From: Caryophanales bacterium
GTDB taxonomy: Bacteria; Bacillota_I; Bacilli_A; RFN20; CAG-826
Length of the DNA: 25,272 bases
Assembly: GCA_028723545.1 (NCBI GenBank)
Contig: JAQYER010000017.1
Coordinates: 1 to 25,272 of the forward strand
Direction: 5' to 3'
Shown here piece after piece: positions 4,149-12,535 of the stretch. A program made the translations under genes and the position numbers. Position 1 is the stretch's first letter, and every line of letters starts with the position of its first letter. The notes beneath the pieces are model-generated. The model had not been told where the DNA came from, did no database searches, and saw nothing but the letters and a program-made list of their open reading frames with translations.

Positions 4149-6809
4149 ATGATTAAAGTCATCCATCTAAAGAAAACATATATCGATAAAAATAAAGTCA
4201 AATCAAGAGGATTGGAAGATGTTTCTTTTTCTTTACCGAATAAAGGGTTTGTTTTTGTTTTAGGCAAATCTGGATGTGGTAAATCAACATTATTAAATCT
4301 TCTTGGCTTATTAGACGACAAAACAAGTGGAAAAATATATATTGACAATAAAGATGTTGATGAATTTAGTGAACATGAAAAATCATATTATCGTTCATCT
4401 TATTGTGGATTTATCTTCCAAGATTATCAATTAATTAATGAATTAACAGTCAAAGAAAATATATCTCTAGTATTAGAAATAAAAGATGACTTAAAAGATT
4501 ATGAAGAAAGAATTGATTCGATTCTTTCATTAGTGGGATTATCTTCTTTAAAAAATAAATACCCTTTTGAGTTATCTGGTGGGGAAAAACAAAGAGTTAG
4601 TATCGCGAGAGCGTTAATCAAAAATCCAAAAGTCATATTCGCTGATGAACCAACAGGTAATTTAGATAAAATGACTTCCAAAGTTATTTTAGAAATATTG
4701 AAAAATATTAGCAAAAATTGTTTGGTCTTTATGGTAAGCCACGATGAAAGTGCGGCCTTAAAATACGCAGATAGAATAATTACTTTAGAAGAAGGAAAAG
4801 TAATTGGAGATAAACAAAAAAGAAATGATTATGTAAATAAATTAACAATTATTGACAATCGTCTATATCTTCCTTTCGCAAGAAGTTTAAATAGCGAAGA
4901 AGAAAAAATTATTAATGATAATATAGCGAGCAATGAATTAATTTTTGATCAATTAGATGATGGATTTATTAAAAATAAAGAACCAATAATTGAAGAAAAT
5001 AATTTTAGTTATCAACATATAAAATTCAATACTAAAGCGAAAAACAAATTAAGAAATACATATTTAAAAACCGATAAATTATCTTCTATTTGTAATACTT
5101 TGATATTTTCATTATTTACTGTTTTATTAATATTAATCCAAACATTTCTTTCATTTTCTTCAGCTGATTTTTATTTAAACGCGATAAGAGATGAACAAGA
5201 ATGTGTATTAATTTCTTCAATTAATAATTATACAATTGAAGCAAGAAGTGCATTTATTCCATTAAGAGAAAAAGACAAAGATATTATTTTCAATAATTAT
5301 AGTGGTAATAAATATCCTGTATATAACATTACGCCATATTTCGCTAATGTTGGTGAACCAGATCGATTTGAACAAGGTTCCGCGATTAGAACAGAATTGA
5401 TTTTTAATGAGAATAAAATATATTTAGGTTACACGAATGGATTAGCAATTGTTGATGAAGATTATTTATTATCAAGATTTCAAAATGAAGATGGAGAAAT
5501 CGAAGTTTTAGCGGGATCACTTTCTAATTGCAAAGATAGTTTGTCAATTATCATTACTGACTTTTTAGCCGATTCAATATTTGATTGTCGAAAACAATAC
5601 GGAAATAGAGATTACAATTCTTTAATTGGAGATTTAAGACAATATCTTACTGATACTAATGAATATATGCCCACAACCAACTGCAATATCGGATGCATTA
5701 TTAAAACAAATTACCGTGAAAAATATAAACAATTATTTGATACTTATGATGAATTAATCGAACAAGGAATGCCAATTAATGAATATAATTCTTTATTAAA
5801 AAGCGAACAATATAATAATTATCAATCCGATGTTTGCTGTGGTGATTTATCATTAGTGTTTTCCTTAAATCAAAATTATTTCTCCCAATATAGTGATAAT
5901 TTATTATCCGTAAGACAATTTGTTAGAACAGGAGATGTTTTTTATTCAACTGATGATACATTTGATAAAAGCGATATTTTTGTTACTGTATCGCATGCGA
6001 AAGTGGATAATTCGATAAATGATTATGAAATTAGACTTGGATCACAAGAAAGCAGTTACCTTAGAAATTTATTTCAAGCTCAAGATATAATTAATAAACA
6101 ATTTACTATTTTTAAAATTGATGGATTTACATATGATGGTGATTATTCATCAAGCATTAATTTAAAAATTATTTCTTGTGATGCCGAATTTAATCTCGTT
6201 AATGAATTCACTTTTAAACAATTAATGAAGATGCAAACATTTGTGTATGCTTATCTTCTTCCAAACAATATTGAATCAAATGTTGCAATTGAAAACGCGG
6301 TTAACAATAATTACGCAATATTGGATTTAAATCGTGATTCGTATCGAATAACAAATAAATCATTATATTTATTTGGAGATATATTTATTGTTTTAGAAAT
6401 AGTGGTTATCGTTATATTAGTTGCATATTTCGCTATATATTCAATTAAATCAATTAAAAATAAAAATTATCAAATTGGAATATTTAAATCATTAGGAATG
6501 AGGAATAGAGATATTTTTAGCGTCTTCATATTTAAGAATTTATTATTTGTGGTTGCCTCATTAATATTAACAAGTATTCTTTCATATCCATTCTTTGCCT
6601 TAGCGAATAAACTTCTTACTATTTCTTTTAGAAACTTCACTAAAGTTAGTTATTTTTCTATTGAAGTATTTTATTTCCATTTCGATATTTTTGGTTTCAT
6701 ATATTTAGGTATATTATGTTTATTCTTCATATTCACTTTCATTCCGCTTTTAATGACCAAATTTATTACTCCAGCCAAAATTGTAAATAATAAAGAGGAC
6801 TTAAAATAA
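4149..6809 (+). CDS. ABC transporter fusion: ATPase plus FtsX-like permease, copy 1
   Basis: An 886-residue fusion. Residues 1-225 are an ABC ATPase of the MacB/LolD type: Walker A GKSGCGKST 39-47, Q-loop FQDYQ 90-94, signature LSGGEKQR 142-149, Walker B VIFADEP 162-168, H-loop SHD 197-199. A linker leads to TM1 (about 312-336). A large extracytoplasmic domain of roughly 400 residues follows, then three C-terminal TM segments with the FtsX-type motif IGIFKSLGM and a terminal PAKIV. In this topology (four TM, large outer domain after TM1) the protein would dimerise and use ATP to drive mechanical work outside the membrane, such as peptide export, lipoprotein release or antibiotic sensing. The substrate is not visible. 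A paralogue follows 3 bp downstream. There is no convincing SD; a near-leaderless start is possible. Confidence 0.88.
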   Translation: MIKVIHLKKTYIDKNKVKSRGLEDVSFSLPNKGFVFVLGKSGCGKSTLLNLLGLLDDKTSGKIYIDNKDVDEFSEHEKSYYRSSYCGFIFQDYQLINELTVKENISLVLEIKDDLKDYEERIDSILSLVGLSSLKNKYPFELSGGEKQRVSIARALIKNPKVIFADEPTGNLDKMTSKVILEILKNISKNCLVFMVSHDESAALKYADRIITLEEGKVIGDKQKRNDYVNKLTIIDNRLYLPFARSLNSEEEKIINDNIASNELIFDQLDDGFIKNKEPIIEENNFSYQHIKFNTKAKNKLRNTYLKTDKLSSICNTLIFSLFTVLLILIQTFLSFSSADFYLNAIRDEQECVLISSINNYTIEARSAFIPLREKDKDIIFNNYSGNKYPVYNITPYFANVGEPDRFEQGSAIRTELIFNENKIYLGYTNGLAIVDEDYLLSRFQNEDGEIEVLAGSLSNCKDSLSIIITDFLADSIFDCRKQYGNRDYNSLIGDLRQYLTDTNEYMPTTNCNIGCIIKTNYREKYKQLFDTYDELIEQGMPINEYNSLLKSEQYNNYQSDVCCGDLSLVFSLNQNYFSQYSDNLLSVRQFVRTGDVFYSTDDTFDKSDIFVTVSHAKVDNSINDYEIRLGSQESSYLRNLFQAQDIINKQFTIFKIDGFTYDGDYSSSINLKIISCDAEFNLVNEFTFKQLMKMQTFVYAYLLPNNIESNVAIENAVNNNYAILDLNRDSYRITNKSLYLFGDIFIVLEIVVIVILVAYFAIYSIKSIKNKNYQIGIFKSLGMRNRDIFSVFIFKNLLFVVASLILTSILSYPFFALANKLLTISFRNFTKVSYFSIEVFYFHFDIFGFIYLGILCLFFIFTFIPLLMTKFITPAKIVNNKEDLK

Positions 6810-6812
6810 TTT

Positions 6813-9467
6813 ATGATTAAGGTAGAACATTTAAATAAAACATATGTTGGCAAAAATAAAGAAAAGTCGAGAGGAATAATCGATGTATCTTTTATTCTTC
6901 CTTCAACCGGCTTTGTTTTTGTTCTTGGAAAATCTGGAAGTGGCAAATCGACTTTGCTTAATTTGTTAGGAAGTTTAGATAATAAAAATGGTGGAAAGAT
7001 ATATATTGATAATAAAGATTTAGATAATTTTAATCAAAAAGAATTATCTCTATATCGTTCTTCATATTGTGGTTTTATTTTCCAAGATTATCAATTAATA
7101 AATGAATTGACAGTCAAAGAAAACATTGCGTTAAGTTTAGAAATAATTAATGACACTGAAAATATTGAAAATAGAGTTAATGACATCATTAAAAAAGTTG
7201 GATTAGAAGGATTTGAAAATCGAAATGTTTCAAATTTAAGTGGTGGACAAAAACAAAGAGTTAGTATCGCACGAGCGTTAATTAAAAACCCTAAATTAAT
7301 TTTATGCGATGAACCAACTGGAAATCTTGATTCAGTAAATGCGACATCTATTTTAAATTTGTTAAAAGAAATAAGTAAAAATCGTCTTGTTTTCATGGTA
7401 AGTCACGATGAAAAATCTTCATTGTTATATGCAGATAGAAGAATAATTTTAAAAGAAGGATTAATCATTAAAGATGAATATCGTAATAATGATTATGATA
7501 ATCGTTTTAAAATTGTTAATGATATCGCCTATCTTCCATTTGGGAAAACACTTTCAAACGATGAAAGAGCAATATTAAATGAAGCATTTAAAAATAAACA
7601 AATAAAAGAAATTAAACAATTAAGCGATGGATTTATCCCATTTAACAATATAGAAGAGAATGTAAAAGATATTGAATTAACTGATGTTAATATCAATAAG
7701 CACGCTAAAAATAAACTCACTAAATTATATTTTTCAAAAGGTAAAGTTTTTTCAATATGCAATATTGTATTATTCTCGCTTATTTCGATATTGTTAATAT
7801 TAATTCAAACACTACTTTCTTTCGATTCAAATAAAGTATTTCTTGATAATTTTTCTTTAAATGAAAGAGAACAATTTTTAATTACCAAAATTAATAATGT
7901 TGGAAGAGGCAACAGTGGAACGTATCTTCAAATGAGTGAAGAAGATAAAGAAAATTTATTCGCAAATTATGATGGAGAAAAATACGAAGTAAATAATTTT
8001 ACTCTTTCGTTTTATGTTGGAAATGGTGATGAATTAGAAGGTGGAAATGTTACGACTAGAAATCATTATTTCAATCAGCATCAAGTATATATTGGAAGCA
8101 CAAGTGGCACCGCAGTTGTTGATGAACAATTCTTGTTAAATAAATACCAAAATGAATTTGGTGAAATCGAAGTTTTAGCTGGATCTTTAGAAAATTGTAC
8201 ATCTTCATTATCATTAATTATTACTGACTATATTGCTGATTCAATTATTGACACATATAGTGATGTCGATAATAGTTATACTTATGACGATTTAATTGGA
8301 AAAATTCATTTATTCAGTAAAACATATTTTACAATATCAACTTGTTATAGTGGTGAAGTAGGGTGCATTATCAAAACTAATTACAAAGAAAAATATCAAG
8401 AAGTATTTGAAAAATACGAAATGATTAAAAATGACGATTTTGATATTTCCAAAATGCAAAATTTAATTCTTTCAGATGCTTTTAGTGATTATCGAATCGA
8501 TGTATTAAATAGTGAAATTACCTTAGGTTATACATTGAATCAAAATTTTTTAAGTGATTTAAAAGAAAATGTAACAACGATTCGAAATTATACTTATGCA
8601 TTTGGAATATTTGCATCAACTTGTGAAGAAATAATCGATCGAAGTTTTCAATATAATGGAGGATTTTTTTACATTGATGATAGTTTAGGCGATGATGAAA
8701 TCGTGACCAGTATCAGAAATGAAGAATATAAAAAGCTTTTTGGAACAAAAGAATATATCAATAAGGAAATATATTTTATTAAAAAAGATGGAAACACAAT
8801 TGATGGAAGAACATTAAGTTCACATTCATTAAAAATAAGCGGGAACGCTAAAGCTACATATATAAACTCTAATAACGTTAAAAAATTTGTTTCTATGCAA
8901 ATATTCAATTACGCATATTTAATACCAATATCATCTAATAGTGACATTGTCATAAATAATGCTTTAAATTCATCTTTAAGTATTGTTGATTCAAATTCTG
9001 AAATATATATTCTTGTATCAAAAACAACGAATCTTTATGGTGATTTATTTAGAATATTAGAAATAATTATAATTGTGTCATTAATTATTTATTTTTTAAT
9101 ATATTCGATTAAATCAATTAAAGATAAATCATATCAAATTGGAGTATTTAAATCGCTAGGTATGAAAGATAAAGATACGACTTTTATCTTTTTAAGCAAA
9201 AATGTTATATTTGCTATATTGACAATATTATTAACATCTATTTTATCTTATCCTTTCTTTGTTTTAGCGAATCATTTAATAATTAATGCATATTCATCAT
9301 TTACTAATTATTTATTATCATCAATTAATATTTTCTATTTCCATTTTGATATCTTTTTAATCGTTTATTTATGTATTATTGCTTTCTTTATCATATTTAC
9401 ATTAATTCCTCTATTTATTTATAAACGAATTAGTCCTGCCAAAATTGTTAATAATAAAAACGAATAA
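6813..9467 (+). CDS. ABC transporter fusion: ATPase plus FtsX-like permease, copy 2
   Basis: An 884-residue tandem paralogue of the preceding gene with the same layout: Walker A GKSGSGKST 39-47, Q-loop 90-94, signature LSGGQKQR 142-149, Walker B LILCDEP, a TM near 310-336, a large outer domain, and three C-terminal TM segments with IGVFKSLGM and PAKIV. Catalytic motifs and the stretch from the Q-loop through NELTVKEN are nearly identical between copies, while the outer domains differ much more. The start lies 3 bp after the upstream stop. AAGAGGA (6793-6799) gives an SD about 13 bp before the ATG, so the genes are co-transcribed. A heterodimer of the two fusions is an attractive possibility, since each has its own ATPase and four TMs. 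No partner histidine kinase or regulator is adjacent. Confidence 0.88.
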   Translation: MIKVEHLNKTYVGKNKEKSRGIIDVSFILPSTGFVFVLGKSGSGKSTLLNLLGSLDNKNGGKIYIDNKDLDNFNQKELSLYRSSYCGFIFQDYQLINELTVKENIALSLEIINDTENIENRVNDIIKKVGLEGFENRNVSNLSGGQKQRVSIARALIKNPKLILCDEPTGNLDSVNATSILNLLKEISKNRLVFMVSHDEKSSLLYADRRIILKEGLIIKDEYRNNDYDNRFKIVNDIAYLPFGKTLSNDERAILNEAFKNKQIKEIKQLSDGFIPFNNIEENVKDIELTDVNINKHAKNKLTKLYFSKGKVFSICNIVLFSLISILLILIQTLLSFDSNKVFLDNFSLNEREQFLITKINNVGRGNSGTYLQMSEEDKENLFANYDGEKYEVNNFTLSFYVGNGDELEGGNVTTRNHYFNQHQVYIGSTSGTAVVDEQFLLNKYQNEFGEIEVLAGSLENCTSSLSLIITDYIADSIIDTYSDVDNSYTYDDLIGKIHLFSKTYFTISTCYSGEVGCIIKTNYKEKYQEVFEKYEMIKNDDFDISKMQNLILSDAFSDYRIDVLNSEITLGYTLNQNFLSDLKENVTTIRNYTYAFGIFASTCEEIIDRSFQYNGGFFYIDDSLGDDEIVTSIRNEEYKKLFGTKEYINKEIYFIKKDGNTIDGRTLSSHSLKISGNAKATYINSNNVKKFVSMQIFNYAYLIPISSNSDIVINNALNSSLSIVDSNSEIYILVSKTTNLYGDLFRILEIIIIVSLIIYFLIYSIKSIKDKSYQIGVFKSLGMKDKDTTFIFLSKNVIFAILTILLTSILSYPFFVLANHLIINAYSSFTNYLLSSINIFYFHFDIFLIVYLCIIAFFIIFTLIPLFIYKRISPAKIVNNKNE

Positions 9468-9485
9468 TCAATTAATAAAATATAT

Positions 9486-9532
9486 ACGGCAAAAAAATTA
9501 AAACATATATAAAGTATTTAATTTCTTGCCGT
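9486..9532 (+). terminator. Long hairpin after the ABC operon
   Basis: ACGGCAA at 9486 onward pairs with TTGCCGT ending at 9532, and pairing continues inward as AAATTAAA/TTTAATTT with a small mismatch. The loop is about 14 nt. The T run comes only 9 bp later (9542-9549). It may terminate the ABC transcript or act as a binding site for the HTH gene that starts at 9552. Confidence 0.5.
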
Positions 9533-9551
9533 TTAGTGATATTTTTTTTGC

Positions 9552-9788
9552 ATGAAATATATAACAGTAAAAGAATATTCAGAAAAATGGAATATTTCAG
9601 AAAGAACTGCGCGTAATTATTGTTCTTCCAAAAAGATTATTGATGCTTATCAAGATGGTGGATGTTGGTTTATCCCTGAAGATGCAGTTTTACCACGTCG
9701 AATTAATCGAACTAATTCCAATTTTAATTCCCTTAAATGTCGATACACGGACATGGTTTTAAGGTCAATTGTCGATACACGGACATAA
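9552..9788 (+). pseudogene. HTH-domain gene interrupted by an IS-like terminus
   Basis: Residues 1-55 match an excisionase/MerR-like helix-turn-helix module: ITVKEYSEKWNISERTARNYC, then a strand with WFIPEDAVLP and a basic NRTNSN segment. In gut Firmicutes this module often heads a longer protein, including HTH-Fic fusions, and the break falls about where such proteins continue. From base 9738 the reading frame runs into a repeated non-coding sequence (TGTCGATACACGG twice), which encodes the last ~16 residues and the stop. The gene therefore looks truncated by insertion of a mobile element. A standalone 50-residue HTH protein is the alternative. No SD precedes the ATG. Confidence 0.55.
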
Positions 9789-9850
9789 AAGAATCACACT
9801 AAATGTTTAAAAGAAACCAGGGAAAACATATAAAAGAAAACTGGGAAAAG
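9738..9850. mobile_element. IS21-like terminal remnant with double direct repeats
   Basis: A 17-bp sequence starting TGTCGATACACGG and ending ACAT occurs at 9738-9754 and 9770-9786, 32 bp apart. It is followed by a second pair of repeats, AAAGAAACCAGGG and AAAGAAAACTGGG, about 25 bp apart (9808-9850). IS21-family elements have ends starting with TG and multiple subterminal repeats of this kind. No transposase gene is present, and only TGTCCG near 9896 hints at an opposite end. The IS21 assignment is inference from layout; the repeats themselves are certain. Confidence 0.45.
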
Positions 9851-9948
9851 TTGATATTTAAAAGGTTTAGTTGCTTATTTCCATTATTATTAATTGTCCG
9901 GACGCTAGTTCCATTCAATCACAAATACAAAATATTTGACTAACATAC

Positions 9949-9977
9949 TCGACAAATATCATTATTTATTGTAGAAT
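9949..9977 (+). promoter_or_regulatory. Promoter of the second DUF4143 ATPase
   Basis: TCGACA (9949-9954) and TAGAAT (9972-9977) are 17 bp apart, giving a start near 9984 and a ~15-nt leader carrying AAGGA. CTCGACAA occurs twice, at 9948-9955 and 9981-9988, exactly 33 bp apart (about three helical turns). The pair overlaps the -35 and the transcription start and could bind a regulator. Confidence 0.5.
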
Positions 9978-9998
9978 ATGCTCGACAAGGAAATTTTT

Positions 9999-11249
9999 AT
10001 GAATCATGAAACTTTGAAAAGAATTATCTTTGATCAACACCAAGTCATAAAAGGCGCTGTGATAATCGATAGGAATATTGTTTTAGAAAAAAACGTTAAT
10101 TATGTTTTAGTTGGATTAAGAAGAGCAGGCAAAACAACATTGCTTTATAAAAGAGTGCTAGAATTAATTAACGAAGGTGTTGATTGGAATCAAATTATTT
10201 ACATTAATTTCGATGATGAAAGGTTGCTTGAATTCGCTGCTAACGATTTTGATGACATTCTTTTAGTAGCAGAAGAATTATCAAACAAAAAACATTATTT
10301 TTATTTCGATGAGATTCAAAATATCGATGGTTGGGAAAAGTTTGCCAATCGCATTGCAAATCAAGGATATAAAGTTGATATTACTGGAAGCAATGCAAAA
10401 ATGCTTTCGAAAGAAGTGGAAGCGAGACTAGGTGGAAGATACATTTCTAAGGAAATCATGGCATATTCTTTTGATGAGTTTTTAAGAGCTAATAAAGCAA
10501 ACAAAGAAGGATATTCTGTTAAAGAGATTGGACAAATAAATAGTTTATTAAATGATTATTTTGTTAATGGTGGTTTCCCCGAATCTGTTAGTTTTAAAAA
10601 CAAAAGAGAGTATGTTTCGAACGTTTATCAGAAGGTTCTTTATAACGATATTATTGTTCATAACAATATAAGAAATGAGAATGGCGTCAAACTGATGATT
10701 AAAAAAATTGCTGAATCGGTAAAGCAAGAACTTTCTTTTACTAAAATTCAAAATATTATTACTAGCATAGGATATAAGATATCTAAGGATATAGTTATCG
10801 ATTATTGCGGATATTGTAAGGACGCTTTTCTCTTGTTTACACTAGAAAATTATTGTGCTTCTTTTTTAGATAAGAATAGCAATCCAAAATATTATTTTAT
10901 GGACAACGGAATTTTAAATCTTTTCTTAGATAATAAAAGAAGTTCGTTATTAGAAAATATAGTAGCTCTACACTTATATAGAACTCACAAAGATTGTCTT
11001 TACTACTTCAAAAGCAATAAAGCTGATATTGATTTTTATCTTTCCGAACTTAATACCGCAATTCAAGTAGCGTATTCAATCGATGAAAAAGATGTTTATG
11101 ATCGCGAAGTTAATAATTTAATCGCTTTTGCGAAAGCTAATCAGTCAAAATCCAATTTGATAATTATAACTTACGAAGAGGAAAAAATAATTGAAATCGA
11201 TGGATTTTTAATCAATGTTGTACCACTAAAAAAGTTTTTACTTAATTAA
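9999..11249 (+). CDS. AAA_14 / DUF4143 ATPase, second copy
   Basis: A 416-residue ATPase. It has a Walker A GLRRAGKT at 39-46, a Walker B ending FDE at 103-105 with IQNI, a DITGSN sensor at 127-132, and a DUF4143 C-terminus with ADIDF and IQVAY near residues 340-360. As in the first copy, the position that would hold the nuclease lysine is not lysine, so a nuclease-like but probably inactive fold is inferred. The start is set at ATG 9999, behind AAGGA (9987-9991). The upstream ATG at 9978 directly follows the -10 and has no room for an SD. The two ATPases share motifs but diverge widely, so they were acquired separately rather than duplicated in place. The gene lies between an IS21-like and an IS66-like remnant. 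Confidence 0.85.
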   Translation: MNHETLKRIIFDQHQVIKGAVIIDRNIVLEKNVNYVLVGLRRAGKTTLLYKRVLELINEGVDWNQIIYINFDDERLLEFAANDFDDILLVAEELSNKKHYFYFDEIQNIDGWEKFANRIANQGYKVDITGSNAKMLSKEVEARLGGRYISKEIMAYSFDEFLRANKANKEGYSVKEIGQINSLLNDYFVNGGFPESVSFKNKREYVSNVYQKVLYNDIIVHNNIRNENGVKLMIKKIAESVKQELSFTKIQNIITSIGYKISKDIVIDYCGYCKDAFLLFTLENYCASFLDKNSNPKYYFMDNGILNLFLDNKRSSLLENIVALHLYRTHKDCLYYFKSNKADIDFYLSELNTAIQVAYSIDEKDVYDREVNNLIAFAKANQSKSNLIIITYEEEKIIEIDGFLINVVPLKKFLLN

Positions 11250-11336
11250 TGGTATATCCTTCAAACTGGGCGCCTGTGTTTAACTCTCGTGTCTATACAG
11301 TTTCTCTAAGGGAGTTTTTGAGTAACCCTATAAAAC
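11250..11336. other. Short non-coding stretch before the IS66-like end
   Basis: I see no gene and no strong hairpin between the ATPase stop and the putative IS end at 11337. The sequence is locally richer in GC than its neighbours (for example CTGGGCGCC), which suggests foreign origin. Confidence 0.3.
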
Positions 11337-11545
11337 GTAAACGTCGTTAAATAACACCTAGACATTTAAAAACCGACACATGGGATGGCGTCGGTTAAAT
11401 TCCGATATGGCGGAAAATAGCGGATTACATCATCTTTTGAACTTCTTTTGAATATGGAAGTAAGTTATCAATTGGCTTATCTTTTATATTCTCTAAAACA
11501 ACGATTTTGATGGTTGCTAAATATGAAAACATCAAAAATCTTCAA
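11337..11545 (-). mobile_element. IS66-like right-end remnant
   Basis: The stretch starts with GTAAACGTCG, close to the GTAAGCG-type terminal repeat of IS66-family elements. It continues through a hairpin AACCGAC/GTCGGTT to a minus-strand coding remnant that reads like an IS66 transposase C-terminus. Only the end of the element is present, and it stops just before the tRNA-Ser terminator. The family assignment rests on recalled terminal and C-terminal patterns. Confidence 0.45.
11425..11532 (-). pseudogene. IS66-type transposase C-terminal remnant
   Basis: The minus strand encodes 35 open residues ending in a stop, with IDNLLPYSKEVQKM near the end. IS66 transposases typically finish with a leucine-rich stretch, L-L-P-W-S and a short charged tail, which fits except for Y instead of W. 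Nothing upstream in this frame continues as transposase, so the rest is deleted or frameshifted. With only ~25 informative residues the call is tentative. Confidence 0.4.
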
Positions 11546-11550
11546 AAAGT

Positions 11551-11580
11551 AATAAAAAACACGTACATTTATGTACGTGT
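11551..11580 (-). terminator. Terminator of tRNA-Ser
   Basis: ACACGTACAT (11559-11568) and ATGTACGTGT (11571-11580) form a perfect 10-bp stem with a 2-base gap; the real loop would be slightly larger. On the minus strand it is followed by a T run (complement of 11554-11558). It lies 15 bp downstream of the tRNA 3' end. Confidence 0.8.
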
Positions 11581-11595
11581 CTCGACAATCAATGA

Positions 11596-11687
11596 TGGCG
11601 GAGTAGAAGGGATTTGAACCCCCGCACCGGCAATACCGATCTAACGGTTTAGCAAACCGCCCCCTTCAGCCTCTTGGGTACTACTCC
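11596..11687 (-). tRNA. tRNA-Ser(GCU)
   Basis: A 92-nt class II tRNA on the minus strand. The acceptor stem GGAGTAG pairs with CTACTCC, the discriminator is G, and CCA is encoded. The anticodon arm CGGTTTGCTAAACCG exposes GCU, which reads AGC/AGU. A long variable arm (about 15 nt) and a GTTCAAATC T-loop region confirm a serine tRNA. IS-like debris ends just beyond its terminator. Confidence 0.95.
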
Positions 11688-11785
11688 AATGCTTGTTTAT
11701 TATATATAAAAAAATTAATAAATAAAAGCATTTTTTGCCAATATGCAAATATGCTTAAAAACATTTATTATTGAGATAGATATTG

Positions 11786-11791
11786 TATAAT
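11786..11791 (+). promoter_or_regulatory. -10 box of the YhhN-family gene (leaderless)
   Basis: A consensus TATAAT lies six bases before the ATG at 11798, so transcription should begin at the start codon itself. I see no good -35 17 bp upstream. Confidence 0.55.
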
Positions 11792-11797
11792 AGAATC

Positions 11798-12535
11798 ATG
11801 AGTGTAATTGATATTATTAAAACCATACCTTTGGCGTCTAAAATCTTTTTTATTTTGTTTATTGCTATTTCTATTTTTCAAATAGTGTTATGTTTCCAAG
11901 AAAAGAATTTTTTAAGAAAATTAGTTAAACCTTTTTGTTTATTGTTTTTAGCCATTTCAATAAATATTGCTTTACCACATCATTATTTCTTGTATCTTGC
12001 TGCATATTTAGGAATGGTTGGAGATATTTTCTTAATAAAAAATAGGCATAAATTATTTTTTCCATTAGGGACGATTTCTTTTTTAATTGGCCACATCTTT
12101 TTCTATGTTGAAACAAATTTATTGTTAATTAGAATCGGCTCACCAATGCCACCTTATTTCCATTTTATATATTGGGGATTAGTAATTCTTGTTACTTTAA
12201 TAATTTGTCGTCCCGTATCAAAGAAAGCAAATATGAAATTTTTTACCGGATTAGGTGGCTCATTTTATTATGTTATTCTTGCTTCTTCTCTAGTAATGTA
12301 TTCAATCGCGACCGCGCGAGTATTTGATAAAGGATTAAATAATTATTTATGGTTATCAATAATTGGAATCGTTTTCTTCATCATAAGCGATATTACATTA
12401 GGATATACATTATTTATTAAAGATATAAAAAGACGTGATTTTTACATCATGTTAACTTATTTGTTAGCAGAATGCTTAATTCTCACATCTTTCGCATTGA
12501 CTTATTTTGGAAATCCTTCCGTATTTATTCTTTGA
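11798..12535 (+). CDS. YhhN-family membrane protein (lysoplasmalogenase-like)
   Basis: A 245-residue, almost entirely hydrophobic protein with about eight predicted TM segments. The pattern GMVGDIFLI near residue 75, then a phenylalanine-rich LGTISFLIGHIFFY, matches the YhhN/TMEM86 family. Characterised members hydrolyse the vinyl-ether bond of lysoplasmalogens, but bacterial members are mostly untested. A repeat of the acidic motif, IISDITLGY, occurs near residue 200, as expected for the two conserved aspartate regions. ATG 11798 is preferred to the TTG at 11783, which would overlap the TATAAT. The 3' end overlaps the convergent rdgB by 11 bp. Family assignment is good; the substrate is inferred. 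Confidence 0.75.
   Translation: MSVIDIIKTIPLASKIFFILFIAISIFQIVLCFQEKNFLRKLVKPFCLLFLAISINIALPHHYFLYLAAYLGMVGDIFLIKNRHKLFFPLGTISFLIGHIFFYVETNLLLIRIGSPMPPYFHFIYWGLVILVTLIICRPVSKKANMKFFTGLGGSFYYVILASSLVMYSIATARVFDKGLNNYLWLSIIGIVFFIISDITLGYTLFIKDIKRRDFYIMLTYLLAECLILTSFALTYFGNPSVFIL

Noticed and set aside
4109..9000. Several minus-strand open frames of 70-100 codons inside the ABC transporter genes
   Set aside because: They are antisense to well-conserved motifs, show no domain pattern or SD, and are expected in AT-rich DNA.
9738..9786. Two 17-bp repeats 32 bp apart as a minimal CRISPR array
   Set aside because: There are only two units, the 15-bp spacer is too short, no cas genes are near, and the layout with a second repeat pair fits an IS terminus better.
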